A stretch of DNA of 11,111 nucleotides, from positions 1-11,111 of the forward strand of contig JACPZV010000493.1 of the NCBI GenBank assembly GCA_016195295.1, in the 5' to 3' direction. The notes below the pieces were generated by a model. That model did not search any database, was not told where the DNA came from, and saw only the letters and a program-made list of their open reading frames with translations. The stretch is from Acidobacteriota bacterium (GTDB taxonomy: Bacteria; Acidobacteriota; Vicinamibacteria; Vicinamibacterales; CAVVIG01). The stretch's first letter is position 1; each line of letters starts with the position of its first letter. Position numbers and translations under genes: made by a program. This document shows positions 1 through 6,551 of the stretch, in pieces.

Positions 1-206
1 ACGGCGCCGTGATCTTCGACGAAGACACACCGCACCGTCTCATTGCCTCGCTTCAACCGGATGTGCTCGTCAAAGGCGCGGACTGGGCGGAGGATGAGAT
101 CGTCGGTCGCGATATCGTCGAGCCGCGTGGCGGGAAGGTCGTGCGCATCGCGATCGAACACGAATACTCCACCACGAAGATTCTCGAGAAGATTCGACGG
201 CCGTGA
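1..206 (+). CDS. rfaE2: D-glycero-beta-D-manno-heptose 1-phosphate adenylyltransferase, 3' end (partial)
   Basis: This is the C-terminal ~68 residues of a nucleotidyltransferase of the RfaE2 / HldE C-domain family, which transfers AMP to heptose-1-phosphate to make ADP-heptose for LPS inner core in the cytosol. Seen: the reading frame is open from the window edge; it contains FDEDTPHRLI, the PDVLVKGADW block and the terminal YSTTKILEKIRR motif, the hallmark C-terminus of this family (YSTT followed by an amphipathic helix). The nucleotide-binding HxGH motif lies upstream, outside the window, so a stand-alone RfaE2 cannot be told from a bifunctional HldE. The stop TGA at 204-206 overlaps the GTG start of mfd (GTGA), implying translational coupling and one operon. 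The family call is strong; only the gene boundary is unknown. Confidence 0.9.
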   Translation, partial: GAVIFDEDTPHRLIASLQPDVLVKGADWAEDEIVGRDIVEPRGGKVVRIAIEHEYSTTKILEKIRRP

Positions 207-3200
207 CGACCTCGACGTCGCTCAATCTGCGCGCCGTTCTCAAACAGGCGCTGACCCGCAGCGGGATGGATGTTCCCGCGCGCGAAGTATCGGGGCTGAC
301 GCCGCCCGCGAAGGCCTTGTACGTCGCCGGCGTGGCGCACGCGCGTCCGAATGCCGTCGTCCTGTTCGTCGTGCCGACCGACGCCGATCTCGAACAGGCC
401 GTCGCGGACGTCGCCTTCTTCTTGGCCGCCGTTGACGGGCTGCCGACGGCGGCCGTGGAACGCGCGGTTCTGCCGTTTCCCTCGCACGAGGTCGATCCGT
501 ATCGGGGCCTCGCACCGCACGTCGGCGTGACCTCCGCTCGGGCCCGCGCCCTTCACGCGATCGCGCGCGGAACGGCACGCGTCGTCGTCGCGTCGGCCGC
601 CGCCCTGCTACCACGTGTGTCTTCGCCTGACCGGCTGCTCGCGGGCTCGCTGGATCTCAAGACCGGCGACGAGATCGCGCCCACTGATCTGGCCGAGCTG
701 CTCATCGATGCCGGCCTCACGCGCGAGGATCCGGCAGACGAGCACGGCGAATTCGCCGTCCGCGGCGGCATCGTGGACGTTTTTCCCGCCGGCGAGACGC
801 ATCCTGTGCGCCTGGAGTTCATCGGCGACACGATCGAAACACTGCGCACGTATGATCCGGCCACGCAACGCTCGATCGCCGCGACCGATCATGTGGCAAT
901 CGTTCCCCTGAACGATGTCCTGGCGGCCGATCGCCAAGCGACGCTGTTCGACTACCTCGCGCGCGCCAAAGAGTCGCGCATTCTCGTTTCCGAACGCGAC
1001 GAAGTCGACGCCCAGGCAACGAAGCTGCTCGAGCAGATGCAGCAGAGCTACGAATCCGTCGCGCCACAGATCCTTCCTCCAGGAGACCTGTTCGCCGAGT
1101 GGGCCGTGATCGAAGCGCGGCTGGCGACGGCGACGCGCCTCGCGTACCTCGGCCTGAGCGACGATGCGGCGGAGCCGGCGGGGCTGGAACCGCGTGCGCT
1201 GCCGGCGCATCACGTCCGTTGCCAGCCGACCGCCGAGCTGAAAGGCCGCGTCGCCGACTGGGTCGCGGACATCAGACGGCAGCGGGAAGACGGCGGGTTG
1301 ACGCTGTTTGTCGCCGCCACGCCTGGGCGCGCCGAGCGCACGGTCGAGCTGCTCAAGGAGTACGACGTGTTCGCGATTCAGGTGGAACGCGCCGAAGACG
1401 CGCGCTACGCGGCCGTCCTCGTCGCGATCGGGGGCCTGTCGCGCGGTTTTCGGCTGCCCGATGCGGGTCTGCAGGTGTACGCGGAAGCCGACGTGTTCGA
1501 GGAGGAGCGCCGCGCCTCGGACAAGCGGCGGTCCTCGTCGCGCGCGTTTCTCTCGGACCTCCGCGACCTGAAGGTCGGCGATTTCGTCGTGCACGTCGAT
1601 CACGGGATCGGCATGTTCGTCGGCCTGAAGCAGATCGACATCGGCGACGCGATGCAGGAATTCCTCGAGCTGCGATACGCGGGCGCCGACAAGCTGTTCG
1701 TGCCGGTCGAACGGCTCGACCTCGTCCAGAAATACACGGGCGCGACGCGGCCGCCGGTCGACCGGCTGGGCGGCACGTCCTGGGAACGCGCCAAGACGAA
1801 GGTCAAGAAAGCGATGCGCGACATGGCGGAAGAGCTGCTCAAGCTCTACGCCGCGCGCAAGGCCGTGCCAGGTCACGCGTTCAGCGCCGACTCGCACTGG
1901 CAGCAGGAATTCGAGGACGCTTTCGAGTACGAGCTCACCCCGGATCAGCAGTCGGCGATCCGCGACATCAAACGGGACATGGAATCGCCGACGCCGATGG
2001 ATCGCCTGCTGTGCGGCGACGTCGGGTACGGCAAGACCGAGGTCGCCATGCGGGCGGCGTTCAAAACGGTGATGGACGGCAAGCAGGTGGCGTTCCTGGC
2101 GCCCACGACGGTGCTGGCGTTTCAGCATCAGAAGACGCTCAAGGAGCGGTTCGCCGGCTTTCCTGTTCGCATCGAAATGATCAGCCGTTTTCGCAGCAAG
2201 ACTGAACAGAAGGACGTCGTCGCCGACCTTGGCGCCGGCAAGGTGGACGTCGTGGTCGGCACGCATCGGCTGCTCTCGAAGGACGTGCAGTTCCGCGACC
2301 TTGGCCTTCTCGTGGTGGACGAAGAACAGCGGTTCGGCGTCGCGCACAAAGAAAAGATCAAGCAGCTGAAAAAGAAGGTGGACGTCCTCACCATGAGCGC
2401 GACGCCGATCCCCCGCACGCTGAACATGTCGCTCGTCGGGATCCGCGACATGTCGATCATCGAGACGCCGCCGAAAGACCGGCTGTCGATCCAGACCAAC
2501 GTCGTGAAGTTCGATCAGCAGGTCATCGGCCGTGCCATTCGCGGGGAGCTGGCGCGCGGCGGTCAGGTCTATTTCGTCCACAATCGCGTCGAATCGATCT
2601 TCTCGATCGGCAGCCTCATTCAGCGGCTCGTGCCTGAGGCGCGGATCGTCGTGGGTCACGGGCAGATGGAGGAAGAGGCGCTCGAGCGCGCGATGCTCGA
2701 TTTCGTCGCGCGCAGATTCGACGTGCTCCTGGCGACGACGATCGTCGAGAACGGCCTCGACATTCCCAACGCGAACACCATCATCATCAACCGCGCAGAC
2801 CGGTATGGCTTGTCGCAGCTCTATCAGTTGCGCGGCCGCGTCGGGCGATCCGATCGGCCCGCGTACGCGTACCTGCTCATTCCGCCGGAAGACAACCTGT
2901 CGCCGGTTGCCAAGAAGCGGCTCGCGGCGATCAAGGAGTTCAGCGATCTGGGCAGCGGGTTCCGGGTGGCGGCGCACGATCTCGAGATTCGCGGCGCCGG
3001 TAATCTGCTCGGCGGCGAGCAGAGCGGACAGATCGACACGGTCGGCTTCGAGATGTACATGAAGCTGCTGGAGCAGACCGTCCGCGAGCTCAAAGGCGAG
3101 GAAATCGAAGACGATGTGCGCGCCACCGTCAACTTGCGGGTGGATTTGCGGATAGAAGAGTCGCACGTACCCGACATGAATCAGCGGCTGGCCCTCTACC

Positions 3201-3745
3201 GCAGAGTCGCCGCGGCGCGCCGCGAGGCGGATCTCGATCGTGTGCTCGAAGAAGCAACCGATCGCTATGGTCCGCTGCCGGATTCGCTGCTCAACCTCGC
3301 CGACTACGGACGGATCCGCGTCATGGCGGATCAGCTCGGCATCGACGCCATCGACCGCGAAGGGCGCATCGTCGTCTTAAAGTTCAGACCGCAGGCCAAG
3401 GTCGATCCCGTGAGGCTCGTCGCGCTGGTGCGGCGGCGTCCGGACCTCACGCTCGTCCCGCCTGCGGCCTTGAAGTTGAATCTTGACAGGGCTGAGGGTG
3501 AAGGGCTGAGGGCTCAAGAGTCGCGGTCTGCCAGCCCTCAGCCCTCTGCCCTGAGCCCTCGCAAGGGCGGCGCACGGTCTCAAGCTGCCCCGTCCTGGTG
3601 GACCGCCCGGGCACGCGCGGGCGAAGTGAAGCCCGGCTTTACGAAGGCGGACATCCTCCGATCGGCCAAGGAAGACCCACGCGCACCCGGTGGCGTCTTC
3701 GAGCGAGTCGGCGGCCTGTTGAGCGACCTCCTCGATCAAGGGTAA
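203..3745 (+). CDS. mfd: Transcription-repair coupling factor Mfd
   Basis: Mfd is a DNA translocase that removes RNA polymerase stalled at lesions and recruits UvrA for nucleotide excision repair. The 1180 aa fit the family (E. coli 1148). Domains in order: UvrB-like N-terminal part with the GEFAVRGGIVDVFP motif (about 190-205); CarD-like RNA polymerase interaction domain at about 456-515 (VGDFVVHVDHGIGMFVG); superfamily-2 translocase with Walker A GDVGYGKT at 605-612 (K611) and DEEQ box at 706-709; helicase motif V/VI region (TTIVENGLDIPNANT, QLRGRVGRS); TRCF C-terminal domain from about 980. The GTG start at 203 overlaps the upstream stop by 4 bp and gives a normal N-terminus. Oddity: residues about 1096-1119 are encoded by an imperfect palindrome of GGGCTGA heptamers, a Ser/Pro-rich in-frame insertion that splits the C-terminal regulatory domain; the conserved-looking tail (SWWTARARAG, PGGVFERVGGLL) resumes after it. 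No frameshift is seen. Confidence 0.98.
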   Translation: MTTSTSLNLRAVLKQALTRSGMDVPAREVSGLTPPAKALYVAGVAHARPNAVVLFVVPTDADLEQAVADVAFFLAAVDGLPTAAVERAVLPFPSHEVDPYRGLAPHVGVTSARARALHAIARGTARVVVASAAALLPRVSSPDRLLAGSLDLKTGDEIAPTDLAELLIDAGLTREDPADEHGEFAVRGGIVDVFPAGETHPVRLEFIGDTIETLRTYDPATQRSIAATDHVAIVPLNDVLAADRQATLFDYLARAKESRILVSERDEVDAQATKLLEQMQQSYESVAPQILPPGDLFAEWAVIEARLATATRLAYLGLSDDAAEPAGLEPRALPAHHVRCQPTAELKGRVADWVADIRRQREDGGLTLFVAATPGRAERTVELLKEYDVFAIQVERAEDARYAAVLVAIGGLSRGFRLPDAGLQVYAEADVFEEERRASDKRRSSSRAFLSDLRDLKVGDFVVHVDHGIGMFVGLKQIDIGDAMQEFLELRYAGADKLFVPVERLDLVQKYTGATRPPVDRLGGTSWERAKTKVKKAMRDMAEELLKLYAARKAVPGHAFSADSHWQQEFEDAFEYELTPDQQSAIRDIKRDMESPTPMDRLLCGDVGYGKTEVAMRAAFKTVMDGKQVAFLAPTTVLAFQHQKTLKERFAGFPVRIEMISRFRSKTEQKDVVADLGAGKVDVVVGTHRLLSKDVQFRDLGLLVVDEEQRFGVAHKEKIKQLKKKVDVLTMSATPIPRTLNMSLVGIRDMSIIETPPKDRLSIQTNVVKFDQQVIGRAIRGELARGGQVYFVHNRVESIFSIGSLIQRLVPEARIVVGHGQMEEEALERAMLDFVARRFDVLLATTIVENGLDIPNANTIIINRADRYGLSQLYQLRGRVGRSDRPAYAYLLIPPEDNLSPVAKKRLAAIKEFSDLGSGFRVAAHDLEIRGAGNLLGGEQSGQIDTVGFEMYMKLLEQTVRELKGEEIEDDVRATVNLRVDLRIEESHVPDMNQRLALYRRVAAARREADLDRVLEEATDRYGPLPDSLLNLADYGRIRVMADQLGIDAIDREGRIVVLKFRPQAKVDPVRLVALVRRRPDLTLVPPAALKLNLDRAEGEGLRAQESRSASPQPSALSPRKGGARSQAAPSWWTARARAGEVKPGFTKADILRSAKEDPRAPGGVFERVGGLLSDLLDQG
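3488..3559. repeat. Imperfect palindrome of GGGCTGA heptamers inside mfd
   Basis: Left arm 3488-3514 and right arm 3533-3559, 27 nt each, are inverted copies matching at 23 of 27 positions, with a perfect inner stem of 13 bp (agggctgagggct / agccctcagccct) around an 18-nt loop (3515-3532). Each arm is built from the heptamer GGGCTGA and its degenerate copies. The element is in frame and encodes a low-complexity stretch containing SASPQPSALSP. It resembles the heptamer element at the start of the NusG-like gene (GGGCTGG unit), so I read both as copies of one interspersed repeat type. The arm matches were counted by eye. Origin (mobile, slipped-strand or REP-like) is inference. Confidence 0.8.
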
Positions 3746-3748
3746 AAT
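3719..3748 (+). promoter_or_regulatory. Candidate sigma70 promoter for the surA-like gene
   Basis: TTGAGC (3719-3724), an 18-nt spacer and TAAAAT (3743-3748, 5 of 6 to TATAAT) lie across the mfd stop, in an AT-rich patch unusual for this GC-rich DNA. A start near 3755 would leave a leader of about 16 nt. A perfect 7-bp inverted repeat (AAATTCT 3745-3751 / AGAATTT 3760-3766) overlaps the -10 and the presumed start site and occupies the place of the ribosome binding site; no clear Shine-Dalgarno is visible. Pattern match only. Confidence 0.35.
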
Positions 3749-3770
3749 TCTCATTTCCAAGAATTTAGCC

Positions 3771-4841
3771 ATGACCCACAAACGCGCCACGCGCGCCATT
3801 CTTCTTTTCAGCCTTGGGCTGCCGGTCGCGATCGATGTCGCCCGCGCCGAAATCATCGAACAGATCCTTGTAAAGGTGAACGGCGAGATCTTCACGAAGA
3901 CCGATCTCGAAACGCGTCAAGTGATGGTCCTCCGCCAAAAGGGCCAGCAGATCGATCTCAAGAGCGACCCGAACAACCTACAGCTTCGCAAAGCGCTCGA
4001 CGAGATCACGCCGCAGATCATGGTCGACGCGGTCGACGAAATGCTGATGGTGCAGCGCGGTCGCGAGCTCGGCTACCGAATGACCGATGAACAGTTCAAG
4101 GGCGTGCTCGACAACATCCGGAAGGAAAACAAGATCGACACTGAAGAACAGCTCCAGGCCGCCCTCAAAGCCGAGAACATGACGATGGCGGATCTGAGGA
4201 AGAACCTGGAGCGCTCGATGATCGTGCAGCGCGTGCAGCAGAACGAGGTGATGTCGAAAATCGGCGTCACGGAAGACGAGGCGCGTAAGTACTATGACGC
4301 GCATCTCAACGAATTCACGACGCAGCCGACCGTGACGCTGCGCGAAATCCTGGTCGCGGTTCCGGTTGACGGTCGAGGGCTGAACGTCGCGGCGGATGAA
4401 TCGGCGAAAGCGCGGGCCGAAGCGATTCGCGCGCGCGTGACGACTGGCCGTGAAGCCTTCGACAAACTGGCGGCAGACGAGTCGGACGCGCCGTCGAAGG
4501 CGAACGCAGGCCTCATCGGACCGCTCAGTCTCAACGACGTCTCTTCGGACTTACGCGCGCGCATCGAGAAGATGAAGCCAGGGGATGTCAGCGAGGTCAT
4601 GCGGATCACCCGCGGCTATCAGATCCTGAAACTCGAAACCAAGACGGCGACGCAGGTCATGCCGCTGGAGCAGGCGCGCGAACAGATCGGCGAGCGCGTG
4701 TTCACCGATAAGCGCAAGGCGGAATTCCTCAAGTACCTCGAGAAGCTCCGCGGGCAGGCGATCATCGAGTGGAAGAACCCCGACGTGAAGAAAGCGTTCG
4801 ACCAGGGACTGAAGCAGCAGCAGGCGGCGCCGACGCTGTAG
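3771..4841 (+). CDS. SurA-like periplasmic peptidyl-prolyl cis-trans isomerase / chaperone
   Basis: 356 aa. Periplasmic parvulin-type PPIase that would help outer-membrane proteins fold after Sec export. Seen: a signal peptide with basic N-region (HKRATR), a hydrophobic core and a cleavage-like ARA at 24-26; then the SurA N-terminal core beginning EIIEQILVKVNGEIFTKTDLE, as in SurA homologues, with long charged helices (about 27-180); then one parvulin domain at about 182-300 (TVTLREILVAV, DAPSKANAGLIGPL, MKPGDVSEVMRITRGYQILKL); and a C-terminal helix. E. coli SurA (428 aa) has two parvulin domains; this protein has one, as is common outside Proteobacteria. The ATG at 3771 is chosen because the signal peptide starts there. 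It lies 25 bp after mfd and 44 bp before the NusG-like gene, probably cotranscribed with the latter. It is not firmly orthologous to surA, so no symbol is given. Confidence 0.92.
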   Translation: MTHKRATRAILLFSLGLPVAIDVARAEIIEQILVKVNGEIFTKTDLETRQVMVLRQKGQQIDLKSDPNNLQLRKALDEITPQIMVDAVDEMLMVQRGRELGYRMTDEQFKGVLDNIRKENKIDTEEQLQAALKAENMTMADLRKNLERSMIVQRVQQNEVMSKIGVTEDEARKYYDAHLNEFTTQPTVTLREILVAVPVDGRGLNVAADESAKARAEAIRARVTTGREAFDKLAADESDAPSKANAGLIGPLSLNDVSSDLRARIEKMKPGDVSEVMRITRGYQILKLETKTATQVMPLEQAREQIGERVFTDKRKAEFLKYLEKLRGQAIIEWKNPDVKKAFDQGLKQQQAAPTL

Positions 4842-4844
4842 AGG

Positions 4845-4934
4845 CTGGAGGCTGGCGCCTGGGGACTAGGGATTAAAAGAACGACATGGAAAGCGTTTAT
4901 CCAGACTCCCCAGCCCCCAGCCCCCAGCCCCCAG
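4845..4934. repeat. Heptamer (GGGCTGG-type) inverted repeat spanning the NusG-like gene start
   Basis: The right arm (4908-4934) is a clean tandem array of a C-rich heptamer, CCCCAGC/CCCCCAG, 27 nt long. The left arm (4845-4864, ctggaggctggcgcctgggg) is its degenerate inverted partner, matching 16 of 20 positions. Between them (4865-4907) lie the presumed ribosome binding region and the ATG at 4886, so the start codon sits in the loop of a potential GC-rich hairpin. The right arm is translated as SPAPSPQPP. Unit length, G-rich left arm / C-rich right arm layout and reading frame (giving SPQP) are shared with the element in mfd. Seen directly; function unknown. Confidence 0.7.
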
Positions 4935-5428
4935 ACTCTTCCCAGTGGTTTGCCATTTGGACACGGTCGCGCCATGAGCAAGTCGTGCGCGAACAGCTCG
5001 AACGCAAGCGCATCGACGCGTTTCTGCCGACGATCACCAGATGGAGTCGCTGGAAGGATCGTAAGAAAAAGATCGATTGGCCGCTGTTCCCAGGGTACTG
5101 CTTCGCGCGTTTCGATCCCGACGACGCGTTGCCGATTCTCAAGTGCACGGGCGTGGTGAACATCGTTTCGTTCGAGGGGAAGCCGGCGCCGATCCCCGAA
5201 TACGAAATCGAGAGCATTCGCGTGCTCGTCGGCAGCGAATTGCAGTTCGACCCGTGCCCGTTGATCCACGAGGGGATGATGGTCGAGGTCGTACACGGAC
5301 CGCTGCGCGGCGTCGTCGGCCGATTGATGCGCAAGGACGCGCATCGCGCGCGCCTCGTGCTGTCGGTCGATCTCATCGGACAGGCCGTCAGCGTCGAAGT
5401 CGACGCGGCGGATGTGAAAGCGTACTAA
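4886..5428 (+). CDS. UpxY/RfaH-type NusG paralogue, transcription antiterminator
   Basis: 180 aa. A specialised NusG paralogue expected to bind RNA polymerase and suppress pausing or termination in selected long operons, typically for surface polysaccharide. Seen: NGN domain about 20-120 (QWFAIWTRSRHEQVV, AFLPTITRW, LFPGYCFARF, TGVVNIVSFEGKPAPIP) and a KOW domain from about 130 (GMMVEVVHGPLRGVVGRL to DVKAY). The spacing and the IWTRSRHE / FPGY.F motifs fit UpxY-like proteins rather than housekeeping NusG. The first 17 residues (Pro/Ser-rich) come largely from the heptamer repeat and are not part of the fold; homologous sequence starts at about SSQWFAIWTR. ATG 4886 is the only good in-frame start, but its Shine-Dalgarno is poor (AGGGAT about 13 nt upstream). 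It lies between surA-like and dusB, with 5 bp to the dusB start, so it is cotranscribed with non-polysaccharide genes here. Confidence 0.88.
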   Translation: MESVYPDSPAPSPQPPDSSQWFAIWTRSRHEQVVREQLERKRIDAFLPTITRWSRWKDRKKKIDWPLFPGYCFARFDPDDALPILKCTGVVNIVSFEGKPAPIPEYEIESIRVLVGSELQFDPCPLIHEGMMVEVVHGPLRGVVGRLMRKDAHRARLVLSVDLIGQAVSVEVDAADVKAY

Positions 5429-5433
5429 CCACC

Positions 5434-6483
5434 TTGCGCATCGGCTCTGTCGCCCTTCCGTCGCCGTTCGCTGTCGCGCCCATGGCCGGCATGACGGACA
5501 CGGCCTTTCGTCGTCTGGTCAAACGTCAGGGCGGGTGTGGGTTGGTGGTGACCGAGATGGTCAGCGCCGAAGGCCTGGTGCGCGGCATCGATCGCACGCT
5601 CGAGTACGCGGAGTACACGGAGGAAGAGCGACCGATCTCCGTTCAGATTTTTGGCGGCGATCCAGAGAAGATGGCGGCCGCCGCGCAGATTGTCGAAGGG
5701 ATGGGCGCGGACATCGTCGACGTGAACATGGGATGCCCGGTGCCGAAGATCGCCAAACACAACGCGGGTTGCAGCCTGATGCGCGAACCGGCGCACGCGG
5801 CCACCGTCATCGCGGCCATGTCGAAGGCCGTCAGGATTCCGGTGACGGTGAAGATGCGCGCCGGCTGGAACGAGGACGAGCTCAACGCGCCGACACTTGC
5901 GCGGATGGTGGAGGATGCCGGCGCGGCCGCGATTGCCGTCCATGGTCGGACTGCGTCTCAAAGCTATAGTGGCTCCGCGGACTGGGAGTTGGTGGCCCGA
6001 ATCGCGGAGTCGCTCACGATCCCCGTACTTGGCAGCGGCGACTGCATCGACGCGCGTCAGGTGATCGAGAGGCTACGGTCGGGAGTGGACGGCGTTCTGG
6101 TGGGTCGGGGCGTCCTGCGTAACCCCTGGATTCTCGCTCAGGCGGCCGACATGGCGGCTGGCCGGCCGCCACGCGACGTCACGCCTGAGGACCGCGGCAA
6201 GTTCTTACTCGAGTACATCGCCTTGTTGCTCGAGGAGCGCGTGCGCGAACCGGAGGGTTTCCGTCACACTGCCGTTCCGCCGCCAGCCCGTCCGTACGAC
6301 AGCGGCGTCGCCGGACATGATCGCTGGGTCGTGAACAAAATCCGCGCGTTAGGATCGTGGTACACCAAAGGACTCGACAATGGGAGCCATCTCCGGACCG
6401 CGATCAACACCGCCGGGTCCTTGGCCGATCTGCGAGAAACCATTGAAGCCTTTTTCTTGACGCCTGTGTCCGCGACATCGTAA
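5434..6483 (+). CDS. dusB: tRNA-dihydrouridine synthase DusB
   Basis: 349 aa. FMN- and NADPH-dependent reduction of specific uridines in the tRNA D-loop, cytosolic. Seen: TIM-barrel with FMN-binding APMAGMTD (15-22), VQIFGGDPEKM, DVNMGCPVPKI with the catalytic cysteine C101, VKMRAGWNEDE, AIAVHGRTASQSYSGSADW, VLGSGDCIDA and GVDGVLVGRGVLRNPWIL, followed by a C-terminal helical tRNA-binding domain (INTAGSLADL). The TTG at 5434 is chosen as start because it yields MRIGSVALPSPFAVAPMAG, matching the usual MRIG...APMAG N-terminus; the open frame continues upstream only as a shadow of the NusG-like gene, which ends 5 bp before. A proline-rich insert (about 276-294, TAVPPPARPYD) sits before the helical domain, longer than in classical DusB. 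The next gene is an NtrC-like regulator, reminiscent of nifR3-ntrBC order. Confidence 0.95.
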   Translation: MRIGSVALPSPFAVAPMAGMTDTAFRRLVKRQGGCGLVVTEMVSAEGLVRGIDRTLEYAEYTEEERPISVQIFGGDPEKMAAAAQIVEGMGADIVDVNMGCPVPKIAKHNAGCSLMREPAHAATVIAAMSKAVRIPVTVKMRAGWNEDELNAPTLARMVEDAGAAAIAVHGRTASQSYSGSADWELVARIAESLTIPVLGSGDCIDARQVIERLRSGVDGVLVGRGVLRNPWILAQAADMAAGRPPRDVTPEDRGKFLLEYIALLLEERVREPEGFRHTAVPPPARPYDSGVAGHDRWVVNKIRALGSWYTKGLDNGSHLRTAINTAGSLADLRETIEAFFLTPVSATS

Positions 6484-6531
6484 CTCGCCTGCCTGGCTCC
6501 GGTTCGGGTACAGAGGCTTGGCTCGGCGAGT
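6483..6531. other. Inverted repeat in the dusB / NtrC-like spacer
   Basis: A perfect 7-bp inverted repeat, ACTCGCC (6483-6489) and GGCGAGT (6525-6531), encloses 35 nt that can partly pair inside (GCC..GGC and a weaker inner stem). It begins at the dusB stop and ends just before the possible starts of the next gene. It could be an attenuator or weak terminator, but there is no U-run after it (CTCGTTT only), so I do not call a rho-independent terminator. Confidence 0.25.
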
Positions 6532-6551
6532 CTCGTTTGAGACGCGGTAAT

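Noticed and set aside
1099..2205. 368-codon + strand frame inside mfd
   Set aside because: Arg/Ala/Gly-rich shift-frame product of mfd with no motif.
608..3166. 852-codon open frame on the - strand opposite mfd
   Set aside because: Its translation is Arg/His/Asp-rich without domains and mirrors the codon bias of mfd, which is unmistakable on the other strand. Long antisense frames are expected in GC-rich DNA.
3488..4934. CRISPR array
   Set aside because: The heptamer elements are short palindromic or tandem arrays with no regular unique spacers and no cas genes.
5077..5433. N-terminal extension of the dusB frame
   Set aside because: It overlaps the NusG-like gene in another frame and has no similarity to Dus proteins; the conserved N-terminus begins at the TTG at 5434.
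6483..6545. Rho-independent terminator after dusB
   Set aside because: The 7-bp stem encloses a 35-nt loop and lacks a following U-run.
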